Shown here piece by piece: positions 17,398 through 25,975 of a stretch of 64,000 nt of DNA. Location: the NCBI GenBank assembly GCA_038318895.1, contig JBBQCS010000001.1, positions 66,968 to 130,967 of the forward strand, in the 5' to 3' direction. The notes below the pieces were generated by a model. It was given only the letters and a program-made list of their open reading frames with translations. It was not told the origin of the DNA and ran no database searches. The position numbers and the translations under genes are program-made. Numbering within the stretch: the first letter of the stretch is position 1; each line of letters begins with the position of its first letter. The stretch is from UBA11222 sp030652895 (GTDB lineage Bacteria; Pseudomonadota; Alphaproteobacteria; UBA11222).

Positions 17398-17411
17398 TTA
17401 TGATCATAATT
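17398..17411 (-). promoter_or_regulatory. Operator-like palindrome upstream of amidohydrolase B
   Basis: TTATGATCATAA (17398-17409) is a perfect 12-base palindrome, 63 bases before the start codon. Its right part with the next two bases gives TGATCATAATT, identical to 16061-16071 before paralogue A. Repetition at the same place in front of two duplicated genes supports a shared regulator site, although an inherited duplicate promoter would also explain it. Confidence 0.45.
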
Positions 17412-17446
17412 TAGATGGAAGCTGTCAAGTAGCTTTTATATGTATA

Positions 17447-17743
17447 GCAGTCCGGGAATACCGATTTGATTGGCGTATCAGCGAGACCCAAAGTGATCGT
17501 TGCGGGGAACACCGTCTGACATTTGAACAGGCGTGGGAATTTGGAATACGGCTAGCCGATAAATTGCTGGCGTTTGGCCCTAAACCCGGCGATGGGGTAG
17601 GGGTGCTGGAAGATAATTGCGCCGAAGCGGCGGATTTCTTCCTGGCTGGAGCGATCGCCGATATTATCCGTATGCCGATGTATCCACGCAACGGGTTCTA
17701 TCTGACACCCCCGATAGAGCTGGGTGATAACATCAAGCGCTAG
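17447..17743 (+). pseudogene. Remnant of an AMP-dependent acyl-CoA synthetase gene
   Basis: The plus-strand frame has no plausible start codon but encodes about 98 residues typical of the N-terminal region of AMP-forming acyl-CoA synthetases. It runs HRLTFEQAWEFGIRLADKL, then GPKPGDGVGVLEDNCAEAAD, then FFLAGAIADIIRMPMYPRNG, and stops at TAG 17741-17743. The ATP-binding and adenylation core motifs, which would follow over the next 400 residues, are absent; the downstream 250 bases reach the next gene. I read it as a decayed gene fragment. It lies next to the amidohydrolase pair, possibly a former member of that catabolic locus. Confidence 0.65.
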
Positions 17744-17992
17744 GAACTGCCCGAACCGCGCTGGGCCCGGCATACGCGGCGGGTAGCCGGAAGCTGAACG
17801 GGCACCAGTGATGGAGCATTAGACCTCCGCGCCCGATGAGGGAAAGTTGTCCACAGACATTTCTCAATTTTTTGCGATTGCGGCATAGACGACGCATGTC
17901 AGGCAAGCTACACTCCATTGTGGTAGCGGAGATGTTGGCTACCAAATCTAGACCGGTTCGAGGACCTATCCGTCAGACAAGGGGAGCCGCTT
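17744..17992. other. Non-coding interval before YbjN gene
   Basis: About 250 bases with no gene. It may include further decayed synthetase sequence, but I could not follow the frame. It must hold the promoter of the YbjN-proC unit. Confidence 0.35.
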
Positions 17993-18508
17993 ATGGGCAG
18001 TAGCAGTCCGGCATTCAATACCCACGACACGGCAGAGCTAGACACAAATCCTATCGATATGATTGAACAGGTAACCGGGGCCAGGGATTGGCCTTTTGAG
18101 CGGGAGTCGGATGTCGAACTGACCCTGTTCAGCGGCGGAAAATGGACAGATTTCCGTCTTGGTTTCAACCATCTGACCGAATGCGACGCAGTGCAGTTGA
18201 CGTTGATGTTTGAGGCAAGGGTGCCTGAAACGCGCCAGAATGAAGTGTTTCATTTGCTTGCGTTGGTTAATGCACGCAACTGGCTGGGACATTTTGACTG
18301 GTGGGAAGAAGAGCGCGCGGTGATGTTCCGCTATGGGGTGCCTATGCGCGGCGCGGCGCTGTCCTATGGGCAGGCTGAAGACATTATTGATCTGGCGCTG
18401 GAAGCCTGCGAGATGTTCTTCCCTGCGCTGCAATATGTATTATGGGGCGGTATGCCCGCGAACCAGGCGGTCAACGCCTGCATGATGGAAACCATGGGAG
18501 AAGCGTGA
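17993..18508 (+). CDS. YbjN domain-containing protein
   Basis: A 171-aa soluble protein of the YbjN family (PF10722), with the alphaproteobacterial pattern: NPIDMIEQVTGARDWPFER, LTLFSGGKWTDFRLGFNH, a central strand-rich part, LVNARNWLGHFDWWEEERAVMFRY and a helical C-terminus. YbjN proteins resemble type III secretion chaperones in fold; their role is unclear. The last codons overlap the GTG of proC (GTGA), an arrangement I recall as conserved in Alphaproteobacteria. Confidence 0.85.
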   Translation: MGSSSPAFNTHDTAELDTNPIDMIEQVTGARDWPFERESDVELTLFSGGKWTDFRLGFNHLTECDAVQLTLMFEARVPETRQNEVFHLLALVNARNWLGHFDWWEEERAVMFRYGVPMRGAALSYGQAEDIIDLALEACEMFFPALQYVLWGGMPANQAVNACMMETMGEA

Positions 18509-19344
18509 CTACAATATCCCCTGACACGGCCATATCATTTACCGGCGCCCTGGTGCTGGTTGGCGCCGGCAAGATGGGCGACGCATTGTTGCGCGGCTGG
18601 CTTGGTCGGGGCCTGCCGGGGCGGCAGATCGTCATTTTCGAACCCGCGCCAAGTGCCGAGTTACTGGCCCTCGCCACCGAGCAAGCGATTCGGCTGAACC
18701 CGGCAGTGACGGATGTCACCGACGCGGCGGTACTGGTGCTGGCGGTAAAACCACAAGCCATGCAGGATGTGTTGCCGCGATTTATTCCCCTGACGCGGGA
18801 CGGCGCGCTGGTGCTGTCGATTGCGGCGGGAAAGCCGGTTCGTTTCTTTGAACAGGTTTTCACGGGCGCGGCCATTGTCCGCGCTATGCCCAACACGCCG
18901 GCGGCCATTGGGCAGGGCATGAGCGTCCTGTGCGCCAACGCCCGCGTCACACCAGCGCAACGGGGACTGGCGACGGCCCTGCTTGGCGCTGTGGGCGAAG
19001 TAGCATGGATTGACGATGAAGCGCTGATGGACCCGGTTACAGCGGTTTCCGGCAGCGGTCCCGCTTATGTGTTTTTACTTATCGAAGCGCTGGCCCAGGC
19101 GGGTGAGAAGGCAGGGCTTGATATGGCGCTCGCCTATCGCCTGGCGTTAACAACGGTAAAGGGGGCGGGTGCGCTGGCGGCGCAGTCTGATCTTCCCGCC
19201 TCCACCTTGCGGGAAAATGTAACCAGCCCCGGCGGCACTACGGCGGCGGCCCTTGAGGTGCTGATGCGGCCTGATGGATTGCCAAGCCTGATGGATGAGG
19301 CGATAGCTGCGGCGGCCCGCCGCTCCCGCGAACTGGCGAAGTAG
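18505..19344 (+). CDS. proC: Pyrroline-5-carboxylate reductase
   Basis: ProC performs the last step of proline synthesis, reducing pyrroline-5-carboxylate with NAD(P)H. The 279-aa protein starts at GTG 18505, overlapping the YbjN stop by four bases with GGGAG upstream. It has LVGAGKMGDALLRGW (Rossmann), VLAVKPQAM, VRAMPNTPAAIGQGM, the ALMDPVTAVSGSGPAYVFLLIEAL block and the C-terminal ENVTSPGGTTAAALEVL signature. Start choice is based on the coupling; a longer frame runs back to 18442 inside the upstream gene. Confidence 0.95.
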   Translation: MTTISPDTAISFTGALVLVGAGKMGDALLRGWLGRGLPGRQIVIFEPAPSAELLALATEQAIRLNPAVTDVTDAAVLVLAVKPQAMQDVLPRFIPLTRDGALVLSIAAGKPVRFFEQVFTGAAIVRAMPNTPAAIGQGMSVLCANARVTPAQRGLATALLGAVGEVAWIDDEALMDPVTAVSGSGPAYVFLLIEALAQAGEKAGLDMALAYRLALTTVKGAGALAAQSDLPASTLRENVTSPGGTTAAALEVLMRPDGLPSLMDEAIAAAARRSRELAK

Positions 19345-19353
19345 CGCTGCGAT

Positions 19354-20223
19354 TCAGGCAAGCCGGGTTTGCGCCACCCAATATCTGGAATGATCGTGCG
19401 CTATGGCCGCTGCCGCCGCGCCCATCTCATCCGCATTGGCGAACAATCCAAAGCAGGTGGCGCCACTGCCCGACATGCGCGCCAGCAGGCAGCCCTTTTG
19501 TCTGGCCAGCGCATCCAGCACAGTCCGGATTTCCGGCACGAGTTCGATGGCGGGCTGCTGCAGATCGTTGCGCCGCGCCGCCAGCACCCGCGCCAGCTTT
19601 TTCACACTGGAAACATGGCGCGGAAAACGTTGCGGGGCTTTACCGAAACGCCCGTCCAGATTCTCAAACACGGCCCGGGTTGAAAGCGCGATGCGCGGAT
19701 TGACCAGCACGACATAACATTGCGGCAACGCGGACACGGGACTTATCTGTTCGCCAATACCGCGCATGATGGCGGGCCGGCGCAGCAAACACACCGGAAC
19801 GTCGGCCCCCAAACGTGTCGCCAGTGCGGTAAGCTCATGATCATCAATGTGTAGGTCCCACAGCGGCATTAACAATTGAATGGCCGCTGCAGCATCTGAC
19901 GATCCGCCGCCTAGTCCGCTTGCGGCAGGCAGGTCTTTATATAATTTCAGTGCAGCGCCAACGGGTGCGGGGGCTAATGCCGCAAGCGCCTTGGCCGCAC
20001 GTAGCGCCAGATTGGTTTCCAGCGGGCCGCATTCCGCTGCAAAAGGCCCCTCAACCTGTAGCGAAATGGCGCTGCTTTCACACACCTCCAGCCGGTCGCC
20101 CAGCCGGGTGAATGCCGCCAGACTTTCGATCTGGTGATACCCGCCGCTACGGCCAAGCACATGAAGAAACAAATTCAGCTTGGCCGGTGCAGATATGTGG
20201 CGCGGCTCAGGATTTTCGGGCAC
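19354..20223 (-). CDS. ispE: 4-diphosphocytidyl-2-C-methyl-D-erythritol kinase
   Basis: IspE phosphorylates CDP-methylerythritol in the non-mevalonate isoprenoid pathway. GHMP-kinase motifs are clear: SAPAKLNLFLHV at the N-terminus, PAASGLGGGSSDAAAAIQLL (ATP loop) and the C-terminal LARMSGSGATCFGLF. The usual DGYH motif reads GGYH. I favour GTG at 20223, which begins shortly before the conserved block; GTG at 20256 is also in frame and would overlap the TPR gene more. It is the second gene of a unit with the TPR lipoprotein, converging on proC ten bases away. Confidence 0.93.
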   Translation of the reverse strand: MPENPEPRHISAPAKLNLFLHVLGRSGGYHQIESLAAFTRLGDRLEVCESSAISLQVEGPFAAECGPLETNLALRAAKALAALAPAPVGAALKLYKDLPAASGLGGGSSDAAAAIQLLMPLWDLHIDDHELTALATRLGADVPVCLLRRPAIMRGIGEQISPVSALPQCYVVLVNPRIALSTRAVFENLDGRFGKAPQRFPRHVSSVKKLARVLAARRNDLQQPAIELVPEIRTVLDALARQKGCLLARMSGSGATCFGLFANADEMGAAAAAIAHDHSRYWVAQTRLA

Positions 20224-22048
20224 TTGACGCCGCTGGCTCGGCGGCAGCGGGGTCACTGTCCAGCCCGGATTGCAGCTTCTTCTCTATGCCGCGCCTGACG
20301 TCAGGATCGGGATCGAAAGATAGTGCGCGGTGCCACTGAAACTGCGCTTCCAGCTTGCGCCCAACCCGCCAATAGGCGTCGCCCAGATGATCATTGATCA
20401 CTGCGTCTTGTGGCAACAGACTGATAGCGTTTTCCAGCGTCTCGACCGCGTCGCTAAATTCACCCGTGCGATACTGAATCCAGCCAAGACTATCAATAAT
20501 GGCGCCGTCCTCCGGACGCTGCCGCGCGGCGCTTTCGATCATGGTTTTTGCGCGCTGCATGTTGAGACCTTTATCAATCCACGAATAAGCCAGATAGTTA
20601 AGTACATTTGGCTGATCCGGCTCCAGTTCCAGCGCCCGCAGTAAATCACGTTCCGCATGGGGCCAGTTTCCCGCCCGCTCCAGCGTTATGCCACGGGCAT
20701 ACAGCATCGGCCAGTGATGCGGTCCGGGTTCGCCAATTCCTTCGATAATTTTGTCATAGATAGGGACTGCTTCATCATAATGTTCATGAGTTCGCAATAG
20801 ATCGGCCAGAGAAATCAGAGCCAGTTCAGCCCGGTCGGGATGTTTCGCAACATATTGGCGCAAGCTTTCAATTGCCGTATCGGCCCGGCCCGCATGGTCC
20901 TCATTCAGCGCCATTTGAATGCGGGCGGTTTCGAAATAGGGTGAGCTTTGCGGCACTCCGGAATAAATGGCGATGGCCTCGTCGTACCGTTCAAGCCCTT
21001 CCAGGACGCCCGCAAGCAAAACCCGGCCCTCCTCAAAAGCGGGCTCCATATATAAGGCCAACTGCAGGTAAATCAGTGGTAGGGGATTAGCCCCGCCATC
21101 CTGGCTCAGAACACTGCTTAAACCGTACAACACCTCCGCGGCGCCCGCTGTGGCGTCGGTGATCAGCAGTTCGGCGGGCTTCCTGGCTGTATTGCGCGCC
21201 AGAGCGGCGGTCAGGATCGGGTGCGGCCGCACAGGCTGCAGAAGGCTGCTGTAAATCTCAGCCGCGCGTGGATACTGATCCCGCGTTTCCAGAAACATTC
21301 CGAAGGCCTGTGCGGCACGGATTGACCGGTTGCCATTATCGCTAAGTAATTCCTCGAAATATTGTTCGGCCACTTCATCTTGCTTGGCAAGCGACGCTAT
21401 CAAGGCGCGGTGAAAGGTAAAAAACGGCTGAAACGATCTGCTCTTTGATAATGGCTCGACACTGGTGAGCGCCGCATCCATATTTCCCAGGCCAACCTCC
21501 GCCCATGCCGCTAACAGGGGTTGCAGCAATTCATTAAGCCCATGCCTGTCAAGGTTGGCGATCAATGTTTTGGCTCGCGTAAAATCACGCTTTTTGAATG
21601 CATCGCTGATCAGGCTCAACGCCACCAGTTGATTATCCGGCTGCGCTTCTTCTAGTTTCTGGGCGAGGGGCAAGGCATTCGCCACATCCCCGTCCTGTAA
21701 TTTTAACAAAAAGACCGTCTGCAAAACGCCGGCATTTTCCGGATCAGCGGCCAGAACCTGTCCCATAAAGGTTGCCCCGGCGGTGCTGTCATTTTGCGCA
21801 CGCGCGTGAAGGCCCGCCAGATAATTTCCATACAGCGAGGGAGAGGCGCGGACAGCGCTTACCGGAGCCGGGGGACTGTTGTCTTTCGCAACAACAACAT
21901 TCCTTTTGACGGCAGCACTATCTTCCGGGCCCGTTTCCGAACAGGCTGCGAGTATCAGCGCAATGGCGGCGGCGCCAACGACAATTGTCCAGAATCCGCT
22001 GCCGAGCGGTTTCCTTCGAGGATTATTACTCACTTGCAAATACGCCAC
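20207..22048 (-). CDS. TPR-repeat lipoprotein
   Basis: A 613-aa protein with a basic N-terminus, one hydrophobic segment and lipobox LAAC (Cys-36), indicating export and lipid anchoring. The mature part is made of tetratricopeptide repeats, clear around HWPMLYARGITLERAGNWPHAERDLLRALELEPDQPNVLNYLAYS and GAIIDSLGWIQYRTGEFSDAVETLENAISLLPQ. It ends in a low-complexity Ala/Ser tail. The start is GTG at 22048, with GTG at 22033 an alternative; neither has a strong ribosome-binding site. TPR lipoproteins of this size next to ispE are common in Alphaproteobacteria. It probably serves as an envelope scaffold. Confidence 0.85.
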   Translation of the reverse strand: MAYLQVSNNPRRKPLGSGFWTIVVGAAAIALILAACSETGPEDSAAVKRNVVVAKDNSPPAPVSAVRASPSLYGNYLAGLHARAQNDSTAGATFMGQVLAADPENAGVLQTVFLLKLQDGDVANALPLAQKLEEAQPDNQLVALSLISDAFKKRDFTRAKTLIANLDRHGLNELLQPLLAAWAEVGLGNMDAALTSVEPLSKSRSFQPFFTFHRALIASLAKQDEVAEQYFEELLSDNGNRSIRAAQAFGMFLETRDQYPRAAEIYSSLLQPVRPHPILTAALARNTARKPAELLITDATAGAAEVLYGLSSVLSQDGGANPLPLIYLQLALYMEPAFEEGRVLLAGVLEGLERYDEAIAIYSGVPQSSPYFETARIQMALNEDHAGRADTAIESLRQYVAKHPDRAELALISLADLLRTHEHYDEAVPIYDKIIEGIGEPGPHHWPMLYARGITLERAGNWPHAERDLLRALELEPDQPNVLNYLAYSWIDKGLNMQRAKTMIESAARQRPEDGAIIDSLGWIQYRTGEFSDAVETLENAISLLPQDAVINDHLGDAYWRVGRKLEAQFQWHRALSFDPDPDVRRGIEKKLQSGLDSDPAAAEPAASSARKS

Positions 22049-22155
22049 CTGGCTATTTCCGTTCTACGTATGGTTCCCGGGGTCGATTATGGTGGTTTCC
22101 GAACCACAATCTAACATAGTGTACAGTGCTGATATCAGCTCATCCATCCCGCTAT

Positions 22156-23313
22156 TCAATATAGGAACATGGGTTTGCCGCGAACATGGGCAATCTGGGG
22201 CCGGTACTCATTTGTGTCGTACAGCGCGCCAACATCGACCCGGCGCTCTCCCTGGATGCACGTGTCGCTGGATACGGTGGTATAATTGCCATCGCGGATA
22301 GCCATCATCTTGCCCTGTTCGCCATCTGCCAGCAATTGCACCGCCATCGCCCCGTAACTGGCCGCCACCATACGGTCCAGCGCATCCGGGCCGCCCGCGC
22401 GCATTAGATAAGCCAGGGACTGGCTGATAATGTTAACGCCGGTCCGGCGTTTCAGCTCTTCGCCTATGATCTCGCCAATCCCGCCAAGCTTGCGGTGACC
22501 ATAGGCGTCGGCGTCGCCGCGTTCAATCACCCCGCCGCCTTCAATGACAGCGCCTTCCGAGACAACCACGATCGCATAGCTGGACGGATTTGCATTCCGG
22601 TCGGCCACAAGCTGTCCCGCAAGCCGGTCAATATCAACGGCGCATTCGGGGATCGCCACCCGGTCGGCATCCGCGAGGAAACCTGATATCAGCGCCGTTT
22701 CACCGGAATTGCGACCGAACAATTCAATCACGGCGATGCGTTCATGGCTGCCCGTCGGTGTCCGAAGAGCGGTGATGAATTCGACCGACCGGCTGACGGC
22801 GGTGGAAAAGCCAATGCAATAGTCGGTCCCGAACACATCATTGTCCATGGTCTTTGGCACTGACATCACGCGCACACCTTCACGCCCCAGCCGTGCGGCG
22901 TAGGATAGCGTGTCATCGCCGCCAATCGGCACAAGCGCATCAATCTTCAAATGCTCCAGCACCTTGAGAACATGTTGGGTGCAATCAATTGTCCCATCCT
23001 TGTTGACAGGAAGTTTTTGGACGTCGATAAATGCCGGGACTTCGCCTGCCTTGACCTTGCCCGGATTGGTGCGCGAAGTATGCAGAATGGTGCCACCACT
23101 GCGGTCGATGGTGCGCACCAGATTTGCATCCAGCGGTAAAAGCCATTCCTGAGCGCTATTGGGATCATCGGGATTAAGCGAAAGCGGTCCAGCCCAACCC
23201 CTGCGAAACCCGGTTACCCGCCAACCCAGGCGCAGCGCCTGACGTGTCACTGACTTGATGCAGGGGTTGAGGCCGGGTACGTCGCCCCCGCCAGTAAGAA
23301 TTCCTATATGCAT
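22156..23313 (-). CDS. pfp: 6-phosphofructokinase, pyrophosphate-dependent type
   Basis: A 385-aa phosphofructokinase-family protein: GILTGGGDVPGLNPCI at the N-terminus, PIGGDDTLSYAARL at 129-142, PKTMDNDVFGTDYCIGFSTA from 153, and ELFGRNSG. Two positions tell phosphoryl donor apart in this family. ATP enzymes have Gly in GGDG and Gly in PGTxDND, while PPi enzymes have Asp in GGDD and Lys in PKTxDND. This protein has Asp-134 and Lys-154, so pyrophosphate use is predicted, making the step reversible. The gene stands alone in front of the TPR lipoprotein. Confidence 0.88.
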   Translation of the reverse strand: MHIGILTGGGDVPGLNPCIKSVTRQALRLGWRVTGFRRGWAGPLSLNPDDPNSAQEWLLPLDANLVRTIDRSGGTILHTSRTNPGKVKAGEVPAFIDVQKLPVNKDGTIDCTQHVLKVLEHLKIDALVPIGGDDTLSYAARLGREGVRVMSVPKTMDNDVFGTDYCIGFSTAVSRSVEFITALRTPTGSHERIAVIELFGRNSGETALISGFLADADRVAIPECAVDIDRLAGQLVADRNANPSSYAIVVVSEGAVIEGGGVIERGDADAYGHRKLGGIGEIIGEELKRRTGVNIISQSLAYLMRAGGPDALDRMVAASYGAMAVQLLADGEQGKMMAIRDGNYTTVSSDTCIQGERRVDVGALYDTNEYRPQIAHVRGKPMFLY

Positions 23314-23361
23314 GAGCTTTCTCCTAGGGCAGCTTTATCCGTTACGTGGTGTCATACCCAG

Positions 23362-23541
23362 TTAATCGTCCCCGGAGCCAGGCGGCGTGCCGTCGTCAGC
23401 GCGCACCACGGCAGCGGCGACAAGAACTGCCAGAATTAGAATAATGACAAAGGTGAGTCCTTTGCCCGGATCCTGCACTACCAAAGATCCAAGTCCCAGC
23501 ACCACCATAAAACCGCCGATAATATAAAGTAGAATTTGCAT
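23362..23541 (-). CDS. Small membrane protein, 59 aa
   Basis: Two hydrophobic segments (ILLYIIGGFMVVLGLGSLVV and LTFVIILILAVLVAAAVV) separated by a short turn QDPGKG, with an acidic C-terminus (DDGTPPGSGDD). I chose the ATG at 23541 because the frame upstream of it (to 23610) overlaps aguB and is charged. The family is not recognised. It lies between aguB and the phosphofructokinase on the same strand and may be co-transcribed with aguB. Confidence 0.65.
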   Translation of the reverse strand: MQILLYIIGGFMVVLGLGSLVVQDPGKGLTFVIILILAVLVAAAVVRADDGTPPGSGDD

Positions 23542-23593
23542 ACAGGCGGCTTTCCTTAAGCTTTCAGAGTAGACGGCGATTCGAGACAGTATA

Positions 23594-24466
23594 TCAGGAT
23601 ACCCCTCCATTCAGTGTCGCCAAGTCAGAGTATAGCGATGGACGGCGGTCACGGTATAGGCCCCATTCGCGCCTTTGGCGTTCACTGACGGCCAGATCAA
23701 TAGCAGACGTTAGAAAGCAGCTTTCGTCACGGCCCGCTTCAGCGGTAATTGCCCCAAAATTGTCGGTAATGAAGGACGAACCGTAAAAATCTATGCTGCA
23801 ACTTGCGCCCTGTTCATGACCGATGCGATTGGAGGCTACCACCGGCAGCATATTGGCGGCGGCATGGCCCTGCATGACGCGGCGCCAGTGGTCATGCGAA
23901 TCAATCGTTGGATCATGTGGTTCCGACCCGATAGCAGTGGGATAGCAAATTACCTCCGCACCATGCAGGGCCATGATGCGGGCCGCTTCAGGGAACCATT
24001 GATCCCAGCATATTGCAGCACCGATCCGCCCGGCCTGGGTGTCCCAAACGCGAAATCCCGTATCTCCGGGCGTAAAATAATATTTCTCACTATAGCCTGG
24101 CCCGTCGGGAATGTGGGATTTCCGGTAAATGCCCAATATCGCGCCATCGGCGTCGATCATGGCCAGACTGTTAAAACATATATTATCGGCCTGCTCAAAA
24201 AAACTTACAGGCATGACAACGCCAAGTTCCGCAGCCAGAGCCCGCATATGGGCAAGTGCGGGATTATCCCCGGGACGGCTGGCCAAAGCAAAGTGGGCAG
24301 GATCCATATCCTTGCAGAAATACGGCGTTTCAAATAGTTCCGGAAGCAGAATAAGCCTTGCCCCGTCTGCAGCTGCGGCGCGCACCAATTTATCGGCCGT
24401 GGAGATATTCAGCGCCCGGTCCGGGGTGCAGACCATTTGAATGGCCGCTATGACTAATTGCCGCAT
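23594..24466 (-). CDS. aguB: N-carbamoylputrescine amidase-like nitrilase
   Basis: A 290-aa carbon-nitrogen hydrolase. The catalytic triad is visible: Glu in LLPELFETPYF, Lys in YRKSHIPDGPGYSEKYYF and Cys in AAICWDQWFPEAAR. The SHIPDGPGYSEKYYFTPGDTGFRVW and YPTAIGSEP blocks are those of N-carbamoylputrescine amidase, which releases putrescine, CO2 and ammonia. Agmatine deiminase, the usual partner, is not in the window. The N-terminus MRQLVIAAIQM is typical and the start is secure. Confidence 0.88.
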   Translation of the reverse strand: MRQLVIAAIQMVCTPDRALNISTADKLVRAAAADGARLILLPELFETPYFCKDMDPAHFALASRPGDNPALAHMRALAAELGVVMPVSFFEQADNICFNSLAMIDADGAILGIYRKSHIPDGPGYSEKYYFTPGDTGFRVWDTQAGRIGAAICWDQWFPEAARIMALHGAEVICYPTAIGSEPHDPTIDSHDHWRRVMQGHAAANMLPVVASNRIGHEQGASCSIDFYGSSFITDNFGAITAEAGRDESCFLTSAIDLAVSERQRREWGLYRDRRPSLYSDLATLNGGVS

Positions 24467-24588
24467 AAGATCTCCTCGCCTCTCATTTTGATAAGATTAA
24501 CCATATATCAAGGCAATTTGGAAACACTGCACCATTGGTTATGTCAGGGGCCGCGATTTGCCCCAACAATGGGGCCAGAGCAGCGATC

Positions 24589-25833
24589 ATGAACTCTCTC
24601 TCGAACATATTAATAACAGCTTCCTATGCGATCGTAAGTATATTGCTAATGGCATTATTGCCTATCGTTACGGGAATCACCGGCGCGACGGCAATCGCCC
24701 TTGGCATGAATTTGTTTTTGTTGTGCGGACTGGTGCACAGCCGCGTGTTTGCCGGACGTGAATCGCGGAGCATGAATCGCAGGCTCTCGGATCTCGTAAA
24801 GGGTCAAAAGACGCTGGTTCTGGATATCGAGTATACGAAACGCGAGACCAGCCACCTCGCCGAAATGTTTGACGCGCTGGACCTGAAATCCAACAAAGAT
24901 ATCGTCAATGAGATGCGGGTGCTGGAAGGCCTGTTACAGCGTCTGGCCGACAAGCGGGTTACGCAGGATACGGCGCCCCAAACCGCGGATGTCCTGGCCA
25001 TCGCGCCGTCGAAATGGCCCAATCCAGGCCCGGCAAACGGCAAAAATGAAATTTCGCTGCTGGCGCTAAACGAAGCGCTGGAAGAAAACCGCATTGATCT
25101 CTATTTGCAGCCAATCGTCAGTCTGCCGCAGCGTAAGGTGCGTTCCTATGAAGGCTATTCGCGTCTGCGTAATGTTGATGGCACGCTGATTGAGCCGGGG
25201 CAGTACATTGGCGTGGCGGAGGCGGCGGGCATTGTGTCAACGATTGACAACTTCCTGTTGCTGCGATGCGTACAACTTATCCGCCGCCTGCACAGCCGTA
25301 ACCGGGGCGTGATCATCTTCTGCAATATATCGGCGCATTCGTTGCGTGATCAGGGGTTCTTCCCGCAATTCGTCGATTTCATGGAACAGAACAACGATCT
25401 GGCTGGTTCAATGATTTTTGAATTTTCGCAAGCCACGGTGGAAGAAAATACTGCGGTTGAATGGCGCGAGTTGGGCCGCCTTGCCAAGCAGGGCTACCGC
25501 TTTTCCATGGATAATCTGACGCATCTCGATATTGATCTGGAAGAATTATCCGGCCGCCACTTTGCCTATATCAAAGTGCCTGCGGCGACTCTGCTAACAG
25601 GGATGAAACAGGCGCGCTCGCGGTTTTTATCCAGTGACATCAAGCTGGCCATGCGGCGTTTCGGCATTGACCTGATTGCCGAAAAGATCGAGGAAGAAGC
25701 AACCGTCGTCGGCCTGCTGGAGTATGAGCTGGATTTTGGCCAGGGCTATTTGTTTGGCGAGCCCCGCCGTTCGCGCGGGCCGGACGAATTGCAAAGCGCG
25801 CCCCATGCAGTTTCCAAAATAGCAGCAAATTAG
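24589..25833 (+). CDS. TipF-like membrane protein with degenerate EAL domain
   Basis: A 414-aa protein: two N-terminal hydrophobic segments, a charged helical, probably coiled-coil stretch (about 60-130), a proline-rich linker, then an EAL-type domain from about 160. The EAL landmarks are altered. EAL reads EGY (SYEGYSRLR); DDFGTG reads DNLTHL (FSMDNLTHLD); the later KID reads KVP. FCNISAHSL, FEFSQATVE and GQGYLFGEP are kept. So catalysis of c-di-GMP is unlikely and binding or sensing is more plausible. The layout matches TipF, the c-di-GMP receptor for flagellum placement in Caulobacter; that assignment is an inference, as no flagellar gene is nearby. The start is uncertain: ATG 24541 is a longer option. 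Confidence 0.75.
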   Translation: MNSLSNILITASYAIVSILLMALLPIVTGITGATAIALGMNLFLLCGLVHSRVFAGRESRSMNRRLSDLVKGQKTLVLDIEYTKRETSHLAEMFDALDLKSNKDIVNEMRVLEGLLQRLADKRVTQDTAPQTADVLAIAPSKWPNPGPANGKNEISLLALNEALEENRIDLYLQPIVSLPQRKVRSYEGYSRLRNVDGTLIEPGQYIGVAEAAGIVSTIDNFLLLRCVQLIRRLHSRNRGVIIFCNISAHSLRDQGFFPQFVDFMEQNNDLAGSMIFEFSQATVEENTAVEWRELGRLAKQGYRFSMDNLTHLDIDLEELSGRHFAYIKVPAATLLTGMKQARSRFLSSDIKLAMRRFGIDLIAEKIEEEATVVGLLEYELDFGQGYLFGEPRRSRGPDELQSAPHAVSKIAAN

Positions 25834-25975
25834 CTTGCACCGGAGCAATATCCGGCTAGTTTGACCCGCATCACGATTAACCCAACTGGACGCAGCGCTT
25901 GATCCCGGCCCGCTTTTTCTTCGCCACATGACAACAGAGAAGTCTACTAACCCGTCGCGCGCCGGACAGGTACGG

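Noticed and set aside
17852..17860. DnaA-box-like TTGTCCACA
   Set aside because: A single site with one mismatch, no cluster and no dnaA, gidA or parAB gene nearby; not an origin.
24490..24505. CtrA-like half site TTAACCAT upstream of the EAL gene
   Set aside because: Only one half of the TTAA-N7-TTAA pattern is present, which is too short to support.
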